Assembly: GCA_029379385.1 (NCBI GenBank)
Contig: CM055618.1
Coordinates: 12,472,134-12,536,133 of the forward strand
DNA: 64,000 nucleotides
From: Quillaja saponaria
Lineage: Eukaryota; Streptophyta; Magnoliopsida; Fabales; Quillajaceae
Direction: 5' to 3'
Positions 31,601 to 44,305 of the stretch are shown piece after piece. The notes beneath the pieces are model-generated. The model had not been told where the DNA came from. It searched no databases and saw nothing but the letters and a program-made list of their open reading frames with translations. Position 1 is the stretch's first letter, and the number at the start of each line of letters is the position of its first letter. A program made the position numbers and the translations under genes.

Positions 31601-34600
31601 ATAACAGCTGTTGTCTTTTGTACTACCACATCAACTGATACTGAGATTTATAAAAGGTGATATGCTGTTTCTGTTTCTCTGCACCTGTATTACTTGTTTG
31701 GTGTGGACCATGGGTCTTCTGTAATTTGTTTAATTTTCTGTTTTGCAACATTTTCTTAGGATCATGTAGCCTTCATTTATTATTCACTTGCACTGCACGC
31801 AGGTTGCTTCCGCTTTATTTTCCCCGTGATATACATGAAGAGGAGGTGGCCTTGTCAAAGCTTCCTGCAGATGTTGGGGATGAGAATGGGGAGACAATTA
31901 TAGATGAACGTAAAATCAGAATTAAGCCTTTGCCTAAAAAGAATATTCCAAAGCCCACCCAAGCTCCAGTCATTGACCTTCCTGTCAGTGATGTTGGCTT
32001 GGCACGAAGGTCAGTGAACTTTCTAAGTATATCAAATTCATATATATTAATTTCTTTACTAGTGATATATTGTTCAACAATTGTTTAGTAGCTACAAATA
32101 TGATATTGGGCATTATCAATTAAAAATTATGGGAGTCACTTTTTTCATTCTGGTTTGCTACACATAATTTATCTCATTCTTCTTAATTTCAAAGCAAGCG
32201 ACTGTTGGTGTCCAGTTGTTGAATGTCTAAAGAGTATCTGTGTTCTTATTTGGTATAAATTTGTAAGCAGAAAGTCTTTGAAATTACACAATCTGCCAAT
32301 TGTTTGCTTTATAAACCTGTGGATTAAAATCAGAGTGGTCTTTAATGGCAGAGCAAGTTACTTTTTGAGCACTGTGTTGCGAAGTGTTTACACAATTACA
32401 CCCGCATATTGGTATTTAGAGGTTGAATATAGGATAAATTTGGTTTAGTTTTTTTAATTAGAAGATATATTTCAGACATGGTGTCAGAGCCAAGTAATTC
32501 AAAATAACAGTGCTTAAATGAACTCTGAGCATTTTTCTAGTGTATTACACCTCATATTTCTTAATGTGTCTACTTTTCTATTTCTTTTTACAGTTTGATC
32601 AGAATTTAGAGATATTTACATATCAAAGAGGGAATTGAGCACTATTTTCTTCAATGAGTGGAAAAATCCTGCATGCATGCTAACTGAACATTGACACAAG
32701 TTTATGTATGATTCACTGAAGAGCCTCTATCTGTATATGTCAAAATTCACTGTCATTTAGTGTCACGTGTTTGGTCCCCCTCTTCTTGGCTTATATGTTG
32801 CTCTTGTATGCATTTTATATAATTGTTGTTCTCAATCTTAACAATTGACTGTACCTGTTCTTTCTGATCTTTACAGGAATTCATCGTATTTAGATTCATA
32901 TCTGGATCCAGCCTTCATGTCCTTAATCAAAGATCCAGATGAAAGACGTAAGGAGCAATGGGAGAAAACTGCTCAAGCACAAAGCGGTTGGAATTGCGCT
33001 AAAATGCTTGGATTTGGTGACCTTGGTGGACCTCCATTATCTGCTGCTGAAGAATATTCACTTCATTCTAGATACCTCTCTAAAGCAAATACTCTAAATC
33101 TTTCCGAGATTGCAGAAATGAAAATTGTGTAAGCACACGTGCATCTCATCTACAGCTTTGCATGCATGTTTCAACAATTTGATCTTGTGATGGTGTCATT
33201 TTTGTCAATGTTCTAGGTTGCGTGTTCCTGCCACCTTGACCAACTAGATAGAAATTTTTTGGGCTGTAAAGTTTAAATCTTCTATTGCCTGTTTTGACCT
33301 TTTTTTTATTAATTGGCTTTGCAATGAATGTATGTGTTTTCATACTATAAAAGTTCCTTACATATCATCAGGACATAATGAGACTGTGTTGTGTCTAGAT
33401 AGGATGTTAATTTTTGTGTTGACCTGCAACAATGAAATGCTTAATTGCTAAAACAACTGTTTGCTTTCTTTTTTGCTCAATAACTTTGTGCCGAGTATAT
33501 CCTTGAAATATTAAGAAGGCCAATGTACTATTGCCCTGTCAATCAATTATTTTCATGCATGTACTGATGTACTCAAGCTGATGTTTGCATCTACCATTTA
33601 AATTACCTGTATTTCTATTTCAGCTACCGTGGCGGTGTAGACAGTGAGGGCCGTCCTGTAATGGTTGTTGTTGGTGCACATTTTTTATTACGATGTCTTG
33701 ATCTGGAGCGATTTGTGCACTATGTAGTAAAGGTAATTTGGTTCAAGCTTTCAGTTTGACTTCTGTAAATGTTAACTCATACTTTGGACCAGATGCAGCT
33801 AGTGGTTTAACTAGTTGAGATTTTCCTCTTCTTCTTGATGTTGGAAACTCATGCTTCTTTTTATAAATGTCTTCTTGTTCAACAGTTACTATTCTCATTT
33901 TATCTTATTTATTCTGTGTTTTGACTTAGTAAATTTTGAGAAGTCTTCTACTGTTGCAAGTTAACCATCCTGATGACAACTTTCAGGAGTTTGAGCCATT
34001 GATACAAAAGCCTTTTACAATTGTATACTTCCACTCTGCTGCATCTCTGCAGATGTAAGTATCATATGAAGAACTCCAAATTGCATAACTGAAATGTTTT
34101 CCTGTATGCAAATAATGTTTCGTTGGTTGCTATGAACTTTTACATTGGAAGGTACTCTAAATGAACGAGAAATGGACCAATTCTAGTGGGTTTAATGAAT
34201 GATTAAAACTAATAATCACTTGTATCATGTGATGTATGTAATTATGCATGAAGCCAGAATGGGTGGTGGAAGAAGCAGAAGTTCTGGTGATTTGCTGCTT
34301 GTTTCTGTTCAAACAGAAAAAAGGGAAGTTGTCATTCACTAGATTCATAGTGTGGGACTAGATTTATCAAAGTGTAGAATTAGGTTGGTATGATGCTGAT
34401 AGTGGCAGAGATTCAAATAAAAGATGTGGTATCCTGATGTATAAAAGTCGAATAAGACTCAATATGGTCAAGTATTTTTTCAATTCATATTCAGCGGGAA
34501 GAGTTTTTCATCTTTCCAAACAGTGCATTCTCTTTTAAGTTCATGTGCATTATATATTACCCTTTGGTTTTGGGGCACTTTTGATGGTTGCTAAGATATC

Positions 34601-36043
34601 TACATGCTCCATTAATTAGCTTTATGAGTATATGGCCCCATGAACCAATAGCATGCTTCTTACTTCTTAGTCAAGAAGTCAAGAATAGTTGTGTGATACC
34701 TTGTACTATTGATATTTGTGAAATAACTTTAAGGATCCACAAAAAAAAGTAAAGAAAGACATTTGCTGATAGAAGTTATACGTTAATATTTATTTCCTAG
34801 AAATAAACTTATTTGACATCAAGATTCAGTTCTCGTGGATGAGTTTATGTTCCGGGCATGACCTGATCTTGGCTTGGAAAATGGGAATTGATCCCTAATC
34901 AGATATCTTCCATTACATTTTACCATTCATATAGAACTAGATATGAGCACAATTGTAAGTGCATTATAATCTGTAATGCAGATTTGTGTATTTTGATACT
35001 ATTTTGTACTGGATCAAAACTTAGAAAGCAAAGTGATACTGTGGAGGGTGGTAAAATTACTAAATCATATATTAATGTAAAGAAGAAAAGTCGTCCTTTA
35101 AAGATAGGTTGATAACTGCACAGTAACAGTCATCAGTTGGATACAAGTGGGTTATTTTGTGGATATTTAGTCTGCATGTCTCCATATTGATAAAAAAAAT
35201 TGGTGATGCTAATTTTTTTTTTTTTTTTTTTTCAATTCCTCGAAGTAAGGCATCTAGTTTACTTACTATTACCTGAATTGAAATAAATAGGCAACCAGAC
35301 TTAGGTTGGATGAGAAGATTACAACAAATACTTGGTCGGAAGCACCAACGCAACCTCCATGTATGTGCTACTTCACTGGTCCTTCAATTAAGTATTTATG
35401 CGTTGACATATTGTTCTGATCTCTCAATCTGCTGACTTTAGGCAATATATGTCCTTCACCCGACATTTGGACTTAAAGCAGCAATATTTGCACTTCAGTT
35501 GTTTGTAGACAATGTGGTAAGTTTAAAATTACATCTTATCATTAGTTGATGGAACCTAAATCTCCTAAATCTATAAGGTTTTGTGTAAGCAATTCTGATT
35601 GAGAGTTGAACTCAGGCGTGGAAGAAAGTGGTATATGTTGATCGACTTCTGCAGCTCTTCAGATATGTACCTCGTGAACAATTGACCATCCCCGATTTTG
35701 TGTTTCAGTTGAGTTTTCCTGTTCTTGGTCTCAGTAATTTAATTGTGGACAATTTCTACTTTCAATTGGTTACTTCTTGATTTGGAGCAGTTTCAGATTT
35801 ACATGGATGCCATGTGCCTTACTAAATAAAAAAGATATCACAGCGTGTATTGGATCACGGAGGCTGGTCCAGGAACTCTTCACCGTTCTCTTTTTGCTGA
35901 TATCTTATGACAATGATATTAACCATTGCATTTGGTTTAATATGTTGTTGGTTTGGTTTCCAAACAGGCATGATCTTGAAGTGAATGGAGGAAAGGGTCT
36001 TATCGTAGATCCCAGGACAAAATATGTGTATCAACGACCATAA
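28635..36043 (+). CDS. Macro-domain plus CRAL-TRIO protein (GDAP2-like, At1g69340 type)
   Basis: Fourteen exons with consistent phases: 28635-28952, 29701-29778, 30112-30167, 30636-30755, 30862-30932, 31563-31656, 31803-32009, 32877-33128, 33624-33732, 33987-34054, 35291-35360, 35442-35516, 35616-35707, 35968-36043. Product 561 aa. Residues about 90-260 form a macro (Appr-1''-p processing) domain: NPWNLEVDAVVNSTNE, LHAATGPGLAEECATLGGC, RRVIHTVGPKY, ITAVVFCTTT. Macro domains bind or hydrolyse ADP-ribose derivatives. A linker (EERRKEQWEKTA-like region) follows, then a divergent CRAL-TRIO/Sec14 lipid-binding fold (about 400-535: YRGGVDSEGRPVMVVVGAHF, PFTIVYFHS, HPTFGLKAAIFAL). The domain pair and length match the plant/animal GDAP2 family. 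The start follows AAAAATG. The cellular role in plants is unknown. Confidence 0.92.
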
Positions 36044-36729
36044 GCACCTCATCAATAGCTAAAAAGATGACCACAAGCATTTCCAGAAAACATGACCTTC
36101 CTCGTATCATGGTTTCTTCATAATTTATCATATATTTCTGGTAAGTTAATGGAAGTTATAGGTGTCTGTCATGTGTACAAATGATTCATTTTTCTTTTTA
36201 TATTTTCACACATTGATGTGTTTGTTTGAAAATAGAAAAGCTATTCTTTTTATTTGTATTCTGTTAAGTGAGTTTGCTAATAAAATTTAAGGTGTTGTTC
36301 TTGACCTCTTCACAAATCACAAGCTGGATATTTGACTTTGTAATTGTTGCATGCTTGGGGCTTTACTGAAGTTCTCATTTTATCTTTTAGATTGGACATT
36401 TCTTATTTGCACACCAAGTTCTGGACTGGTTTTATCCAATGCAAAGGGAAAGGTCTTTATTATGAGAATAGTGATAACCAGTATTTCAACTTTCAAGTAA
36501 TAAAAAATTACCATCAATTCAAGAATTTCTTTTTTTTATATATAATTATTTGTTTGTAAGTTCTTATTTAAATTTCTCGAATGTTTATTACTCTCATGCA
36601 ATCAAGGTCTAATAAATTTGAAGGTTTTTTTAACAAGTATTTTTAGAGCACTTATTAATGTAATATGGATAAAAAATTTATAATAAACTTGAAGGGTTTT
36701 TAACCATTGTTTTTAGAGTACTTACTAAG

Positions 36730-36768
<39 letters not shown>

Positions 36769-39700
36769 AACTTATAATATTTATTGAAGTGGTTTGTTAT
36801 AAAATATTATTTAATTTATGAATGATTATTTAAACAAAATTAATTTCAATAATTATTTATTGCACTTTACAAGTTTGTAAGAAAACTCTAAACAAGTTTT
36901 GTGAAGTTAGCGTGACATTTAATGAAACAATAAAGAAGTTTTTTGTACATATTATAGTGTATGGCATTCCAACTACAAGTCATGTGATACCAAGTTTAGC
37001 AGATATAATTATCAATTATAACTTCAGTATAATTTTTTTCCCAAAAATCAGCACTTCATTAAATTAATGAAACTACGAGCTAATTTTTGTCCAATTTTAT
37101 TTTCATATCACTAAACGTGTGTGAATTTTTATTTTTATGTGCATATTTATTAATTGTGATACTGTTTTATTGAGAATAAAAACACTTTTTTACACATAAA
37201 TTTTACTTTTTAGCCGTGATATAAATGACATATTTTTGACCAGATTAAAAAGATAAGTAATCAAAATATATGTAAATTAATCTGAACACAACAAACTAAT
37301 AAATAAAAAAACACCGATACCACTTTAACAAAAATATATATTAAAACCTTGAGACAAAATTCTACTACAAGTTTATAGCATTACTCCCTCCAATAGATTC
37401 CAAATAAGAGACTATGCCAATAATGATATTGTTTGTTTCTCTTTTTTTAGTTAAATAAATATACTTATAATATTTATCATATTTTAATATATATTCTAGT
37501 TCTAATTTATATTTATTAAAATCTCAAACCAACAAAAAGAAATACATGTTATTATTATAAAAAAAAATTTGAATCAACTTTTTGCAAAAATATTTCAAAA
37601 CGGATCCATTTTAAGTAATTTCAAAATTCTTATATCTTTTTTCATAAAATTACAATGAAATAATTTTTATATCTCAAAACGATTTCATTTTAAATCTCGT
37701 GGAGATGATGGATGGATGTTTTTGATACATCGCAAAATTTGAAACAATTGAGAAAAGATTAAATAGAGAAGATATCATTTACAACTTATTCGCATTTCAG
37801 TTGGCAATGTTTCGTATTAAAGATCCTGTGAGTGTTGAAATGCTTATCAATAGTGTTAATGAAGAATTGGGCCATGAATTTTATTTTTTTGTGAATGAAG
37901 AATTGTGAGCTAAATATAGAAGATGAGAATAAAGTTGAGGAAGAAAAAAACTTTGGAGATAGCCAACCAAATTTAACTACAAAACAGATGTTGTTAGCAT
38001 TCATACACTGTTGTAAAATTAGAAGGAAAACTCCAACCCACGTCATGACATTCTTGTTTAATGAAGAAAGTTGTAAAGAAAAATGATATGTGAAAAGCTC
38101 AAGAATCGTTTGTTCAGGGAGATATTAAAAGTTTTTTTAAACCTTAAGCTGCTTTCTTTATGAAATTTATGTCCTCTCTTCGATTAGTTTTAACATTTGA
38201 TGCAACATATTGATATTATTGAAGGTGTGAACAAACAAATCTCACCCTTTTTTTGTCACTGAGTGAAGATGACATGAAAAAAAAAATCTTTACAAATTGG
38301 CATTAAGCCTCCTAATAATTAATATTAAGGATAAAATAAAATTTATTATTACATAATGTTATTTAAGTATTTGTTTATTTTTTTTATGTTGAAAATATTT
38401 TTTTCATGCCATCTCTTCGTAACAACATATAGTAGAGAAAAGTATAACAACGAAAATTAAGAGAATTTTACCTTGTGTAAACTCATATTGTCTATTGCTA
38501 TTTCAAATCCAAAGTAAAGCAAAGTTCAACATAGTCTCTTTTTATTTTCCCTGCTGGTTTCTCTATTATCCTTTCACAATTTTGAGAGTAATAATGAAGT
38601 TATTTTTCTAATTTTAGGTTGTAAAGTTTATCTGAAAAATATTGTTTCTTTAATCTAGTCAAAAACAGATTATCTATATTAAAACTAAAAAATTTATAGA
38701 GATTTACTTCCATAATCTCTCAAAGAGATAATCAATAAAAGAAGCATATTTTCTCAAGATTTTCTAATAGATTATATACAGAAAAATATGTAAATTAATT
38801 TTTTCAAAAGAAATAAAAAAAAAAAAGATATACCTTAATTCTTATACCAGTTTGAGGTGATCTACGGATATCTTAGAATTAGTATGTATTTTACAAGCTT
38901 GTAACAAATCTTTCAAACAGTTTTTAATTATTAGATATTCGAAGTTATTAAAGCTTTGGTACGAACTCAGTTCCTCAAAATTTTTATTAATTATTAAGAT
39001 TTATTATATTACATTCATGTGAATTGTCTATTTCATACTTCATCCTATGTTAACACCGTTTATGTTAATTTAAACGGAACGTAACAGTAAGGACATAACT
39101 AAAGGGATCCATTTGCATTATTTTAAAGTATAGAAACTAGATTGAACTAAAGTTTGAAATATAAGACTAAAAGTATAATATAGCCAAATTTTTTATTTTT
39201 TATTTTGTGGTGCAAGTGTTGCACCACTTAACCGAAGAAGGAACATGCCTTCCCTGTGCTAACTTTTCAGGGTCAGGACTGATATTTCTTTACCGATTCA
39301 GCTTCTCCAACAACCTTCATGTGAGTTCCCCGACCCTTTTAATCTTACTACTAGCTTATCCATATTTGCTTATGTTTCTGTTTGGTTAGTGAGAAAATAA
39401 ATATTATTGAACCAAGGGATTACCTACAGTGTCAAACTTAGATTATTGAAAACCCAAATCGAATTACTGTAGTATAAGCAAAATTTATGGAGAGGAAGTC
39501 TGTTTTTCTGTTTCTAAGGACCAAAACACTCAGCCAAAGTGAGAAGCAGATTTTGTAGATTCTTTTTCTAATTCTTTAACGTCCCAGAAAAATAAAAATA
39601 AAAAATAAATCAGAGAAACAGTGTATTTGAGTTGAGAACTGAGAAGTTTAAGTTTTTTTCTTTTTTATAAATGGTGTGTTTTTCCCAATTATGGTGTATA

Positions 39701-39924
39701 TTTATAACTATATCAGTTCTTGTTATTTTAAATGTCAGTTGAGGTATTTCATCTGATGTGTTACCCTGATTGTAATTATGAATTTTTTATAAGAAAAATG
39801 CAATTCTTGCAAGTTTCGCTTATCCAGTTGCAGATGTACTGACTGGTGACTACTTTAAGGGCAAGGGCATAGTCTTTGATTTTACCCCTTTATTTTCAGA
39901 GAAATTATTTATTGGCTAGCAGAA
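36044..39924. other. Intergenic region and 5' leader of the CLPF-like gene
   Basis: AT-rich sequence with a TA microsatellite at 36732-36764. No gene is supported. 37680-38090 has short open frames with a stop between and no recognised family. About 39200-39320 followed by GTGAGT may be a 5' UTR exon, and an acceptor TTGCAG ends at 39833. A minimal upstream ORF (ATG TAC TGA) lies at 39834-39842. Confidence 0.45.
36732..36764. repeat. (TA)n microsatellite
   Basis: An uninterrupted run of about 16 TA units lies in AT-rich intergenic DNA. Confidence 0.9.
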
Positions 39925-42900
39925 ATGGTGCAAGGTGTGTCATTGACCACTTTGACAACCTATGGTAAGGGTGGCTTATGTGGATTGACCCCATCATGGA
40001 GGAGGCATTGTACATCGTTCAAGAAAGTCTTAATCACCTCTGACATTGACAGACACTGCATTTGGCATCAGAATGTGTTGAAATCATTCTTAACAGGTAA
40101 TGCTGGCATATTAAGGCACAATAGGTTGAGGGTTGAAGCGGGATGGATGTTTAGAGGGGGTGACCAGGGGTTGGATGCAAGCTCTGAGCGCAGTGAGAGT
40201 GCTAATGAGGATATTTTGATCTTCTTTTTCCAGCTGGACTTAGCCACTCGAGTACAGGTTTGACAATTGACAGGCTGTTTTTACACGCAACTTGTGAGTT
40301 GTAAAGTAGTGTTGCATATTTCTCAAATTTATGGTAAGAAGCTTCATCTGTTTGGATTTCTGATTAACAGTGCGCCTTGAACATGGAGCACTATGACATT
40401 GCACAACAGCTGAGAGACAAGCTTACTGAGGTCAGATAACTCATGTAGAATCCTGTTTGTCTATCAAATTTTTAGAATGTAATATTGTTATTGGCTAATT
40501 CTAAGGAGCATGCGCTGATCATCATTTTTATTTCTTTTGTTGTCTTTAATTTCTACAGTTATCAATTACCATAACTTTGTTTTTGTCCCCCACCCATCTA
40601 CAACTCAACCAAAACTTGAATGCCAAACTAGTTGTGGTCGGCTATATGGATCATTTCCCTCTATTCGTATCGATCTAAGACGTCATTTTTAGTGTCGCCT
40701 AGAGTGAGCAATTATATCATTCTCAAGCACTTCTCCCCATGTAATTCTTAGTCTTCCTCTATCCCGTCTAATCCCATTCATCTCCACCAACTCACCTCTC
40801 CTAACTATAGAATCCATTGGGCTTTTTTTTTAATAATTCCAAACCACCGCAAGGGGTTCTCTCTTATTTTCTCTTTAATAGGTGCAACTTTCATCTTCTT
40901 ATGTATCTCATTATTTCATACTCTATCTTTTCTTGTATGTCTTGTCATCCATGTCAACATTTACATCTTAGTCACTCTCATCTTATGCCAGTGTTATTTC
41001 TTACCTACCCAATATTTAGAACCAAACAACATAACCGGCTTCACGAAAGTAAATGATATAGTTATACATGTCCCATCGATGGTAGGCATAAATTGAGGGA
41101 TAGTTATTTTTGCATATATAATTGAACAACGTATTGGAATATTGACATGTAACCTCTGTAATGGAATATTGGCATGTAACTTCTGGACTGGAGTTTTAGC
41201 TTAACATCATGAATAGGTGTATATTGCCTCCTCACATATTTCTTGTCCATAAAACTTAGTTTTGGTGCACGTGGAAAACCAAATGAGTAATGACTGCAAA
41301 TTGCTTAATTGATGTTCCTTTGTAAGGTTGAAGCAGAGGTCATCAAGCAGAAAGAAGCAAAAAGGGGGTCATCTTCCAAAAACGAAGCTCAAGATAAGGC
41401 TCTGAGTATTATACGTCTTCGGTGAGTTATGTGTTATCCTTTTCTCTACTTGATGTGGAGTTTTTATGTGATACAGCTCCTGGTTCTTTCTTTCCTCGAA
41501 GTGTGTTGGGATATTGGCTCAGCTTGAATAAGAGTTAGGACTGATTTTTCCTCTTCCTTTTAACAGTTCAGACCTCCAGAAGGCAATTGAGAATGAGAAT
41601 TATGCCCTGGCTGCTGAATTACGTGATGAAATTTCCAAACTGGAGTCAGAGTCTCTGGCTGCATCAGCTCAAGCTCTGGCATATGAAAATGTTCAATATG
41701 CATTTCGTTTGGGGCAGAAAGTGAAGCATAGAACATTTGGTATATAGGTTTATGTGCCTTCCATGATACATGTCAAATTTCATTGGTTGTATTTTAAATT
41801 TAATAATGTGATATTAAATAGAAACTAAAATAGAGTCCTTCGTGATATACTGTGAGGGGATCTATATGATAAAAGTGAAGATTCTGGAGCTTTAATGGCA
41901 AATCCAACTGCCTTTTAGAATCTCAAAACATTGAAATAGAGAAGAACCTGAGTTAACCAGTATAAACTGGCATCCTCATACTCTCTCTGATCAGTTGAAA
42001 ATTCTCTTAAATGTTGAGTTGTTGAGGTCGTAAGCCAGGAGTTTATTATCCCTTTCCTTCTTCTGACTTCTTTAAATTGCTTAAAGTTTATTTTTACATT
42101 TTCAGGCTATCAGGCGGTGGTCTGTGGAATGGATCCAGTATGCTGTGAATCAAGATCGTGGATGGAAATTGCACAGGTTGAAAATTTGTCTCGTGGTTCT
42201 AGTCAGCCATTTTATCAGGTTTGGTAAACCTTTTCACTTCAATTCTCTCAATATGAGGTGATCAGCTTTAATTTTAGCTTTGGTCTAAGACTTTGTAACT
42301 ATGTTAGTTCCTATTACATTTTTGATTCTTCATGACAATCCATTCTACTACAAAGACCAAGATTTTAGTACCATCGAATAATGGAAATCTACCTAGACTA
42401 TTGAGTGACAACATAAATATTATTCTATGATGAGAGAATATTGAAGCAGTTATTATTTGGACATTAGGATTTACAGTTTGTATTATGTAAGGTTTATGTG
42501 TTTGAGTTCCTTACATTGATGAAATACATTGTGGTGCTGGAAGGGAATTGAGTTTGTTGTCTATACAGTGGCATTTATGGGTATTTTTTGGTTAACTTTC
42601 TATCCATCTGATGTCACGGAGATACAAAAACAAATGTTTTTATTATGTTTGGTAATTTAGTGCCTGATTGCTTTGTATGTCTCATTTGTCTCACTTCATC
42701 AATTAGGTGAACATGCAACTATTAAGAATTGTTCTCTTCTGTGTCCAGGTTTTGGTTGATGTACGTGCAGATCCAAATATACTGGTGGCATATGGTAATT
42801 AATTGCAACATTAATTCATATAAAGAATATTAGTTTCCTTGCTTAGTTGTTGATGGAGCTGTATTGAGCTTCTCCTTTTTAGATATTTACTAATTTGGGG

Positions 42901-43313
42901 ATGCATGTTCCCCTGCTGGTGAAGAAACTTTCTATGAGCACTTGGATATGCACTCTCTTCTGTATTATATAAGTGTAATGCGGTTCTGCTGCTTAATGAT
43001 GACTCAAGTGTTTTCCATCATTTTACTTTGTGACAGTTCCTGAAGAGAATCTTTTAGCCCCTGACCAGCCAGAAAAGGTGAGCAGATCTGTTCTTGTAAG
43101 CTATGGATTATATTCTATTAACTAGGTTGTTTCATAGGTGCTCTTAACTGTGTGCAGGGCAGATTTGACCATCCATATATCTCCTTTTTATTCTACGGGA
43201 TGGATGCAGCTGGAGACTTCATCCCTATCAAACAATTGCGTGAAAAGTACAATAGGCCACGGCATGAATTACCCATTGACCCACAAGAGGAGGATAATGG
43301 TGGTGGAGCTTAA
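39925..43313 (+). CDS. CLPF: CLPF-like Clp-protease adaptor (UVR and YccV domains)
   Basis: Eight exons: 39925-40257, 40371-40430, 41327-41421, 41567-41739, 42106-42218, 42749-42794, 43037-43077, 43158-43313. Product 338 aa, close to the Arabidopsis CLPF (At2g03390) length. The N-terminus (MVQGVSLTTLTTYG) is basic, poor in acidic residues and transit-peptide-like. MEAGWMFRGG-type sequence (VEAGWMFRGGDQ) precedes the folded part. Two UVR-type helical hairpins (NMEHYDIAQQLRDKLTEVEAE, about 115-138; KAIENENYALAAELRDEISK, about 167-190) are followed by a YccV/hemimethylated-DNA-binding-like domain (about 207-318: FRLGQKVKHRTFGYQAVVC, YISFLFYGMDAAGDFIP). In Arabidopsis CLPF works with CLPS1 to deliver substrates to the chloroplast stromal ClpPR protease. 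Function here is by family. Confidence 0.9.
40555..41060. mobile_element. Transposon-derived sequence in CLPF intron 2 (probable)
   Basis: The largest CLPF intron holds a pyrimidine-rich stretch with GGTCGGCTATATGGATCATT at 40637-40656 and CTCACCTCTCCTAACT. This resembles dispersed 3' ends of plant non-LTR retroelements that I recall, but no family can be assigned. No target-site duplication was found by eye. Confidence 0.35.
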
Positions 43314-44305
43314 ACTATTGATGCCCGGTTTACATAGCTTATAAAGATTAAAAGTTCAAAAACTTGTGGCTATTGGTGATTCATGCTTCAACTTTCACTA
43401 CAGTAGTCCATTTTTGTGGACTTGGTCATTTTAGGGAGAAATCAAGCATCTAAGAGCACAGCTAGAATCTCTGACTATATCAGCCATGCAACATTGAGTT
43501 TGCAGGAAACTCTCCTTAACATGAAAGCACCCCGCCCCCATCAAAATCTTCTATTGGAATTCTGCCTACATTGTATATGATCACTCAACTGTAATATTTT
43601 TCCTTCTCTTTTGGGGAACAGAGAGAGATAAAGAGAAAATGATAGAGGTTGGGGGTAAGAAGGTTAAATGTATGTATATGTAGAAGTAGAACTCTTGGCA
43701 CTGGATTTAAGCCAGTTATGACATTCCCCAGCCTTGAATGGTTGGATTTGCTTGTTGCCTCCGGAGTGGTACATAATTTATTCCAGGTTTGAAAAGCTGA
43801 AACTAATATTTAGCCCAAGGATTACATTTAAATGATTTTTGATGCTGATATTTATCCTTCTTTTCAAGGTAAATATAGTATTATACCCATATACCGAATT
43901 GTAATTTTTTCTTTTCTAATCATATTATGCTAGTCAATAAATTGTTAGTTTAACTCGGAAATATACTATTACTGCGGTCCATTTTTTTTTTCCTCGTACA
44001 GTGGTCAAAGTTGTTATATCTTTTTATCTTAGGATAAGCTCGGGGTTAGGGAATTAATACACTTCTTAAATAAAAATAAAGGTGTGTTTGGAAAGAAAAA
44101 CAAAAACAAGAATAGAAAGATGAATTCAACATTATTGTATTTCTTGATGCTTTGTGCTAGCTAAGGAGTTAGCCTAGAATGTGGTTTCTACTCTCTGTCT
44201 TCCCGCGCATTTGGAGAGGGGGCGATGAATTGTGGTGTTCTGGGCTTTCGTAACCGTTCCTTTCCCTTTCTTTTAGTAATGTAAGATAAGATAAAGAAAA
44301 GAGAA
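43314..44305. other. CLPF 3' UTR and PPR-gene upstream region
   Basis: No coding sequence is seen. The 5' part is likely the CLPF 3' UTR. The last 150 bases before the PPR start contain the purine/pyrimidine-rich CTTTCCCTTTCTTTTAG stretch. Confidence 0.45.
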
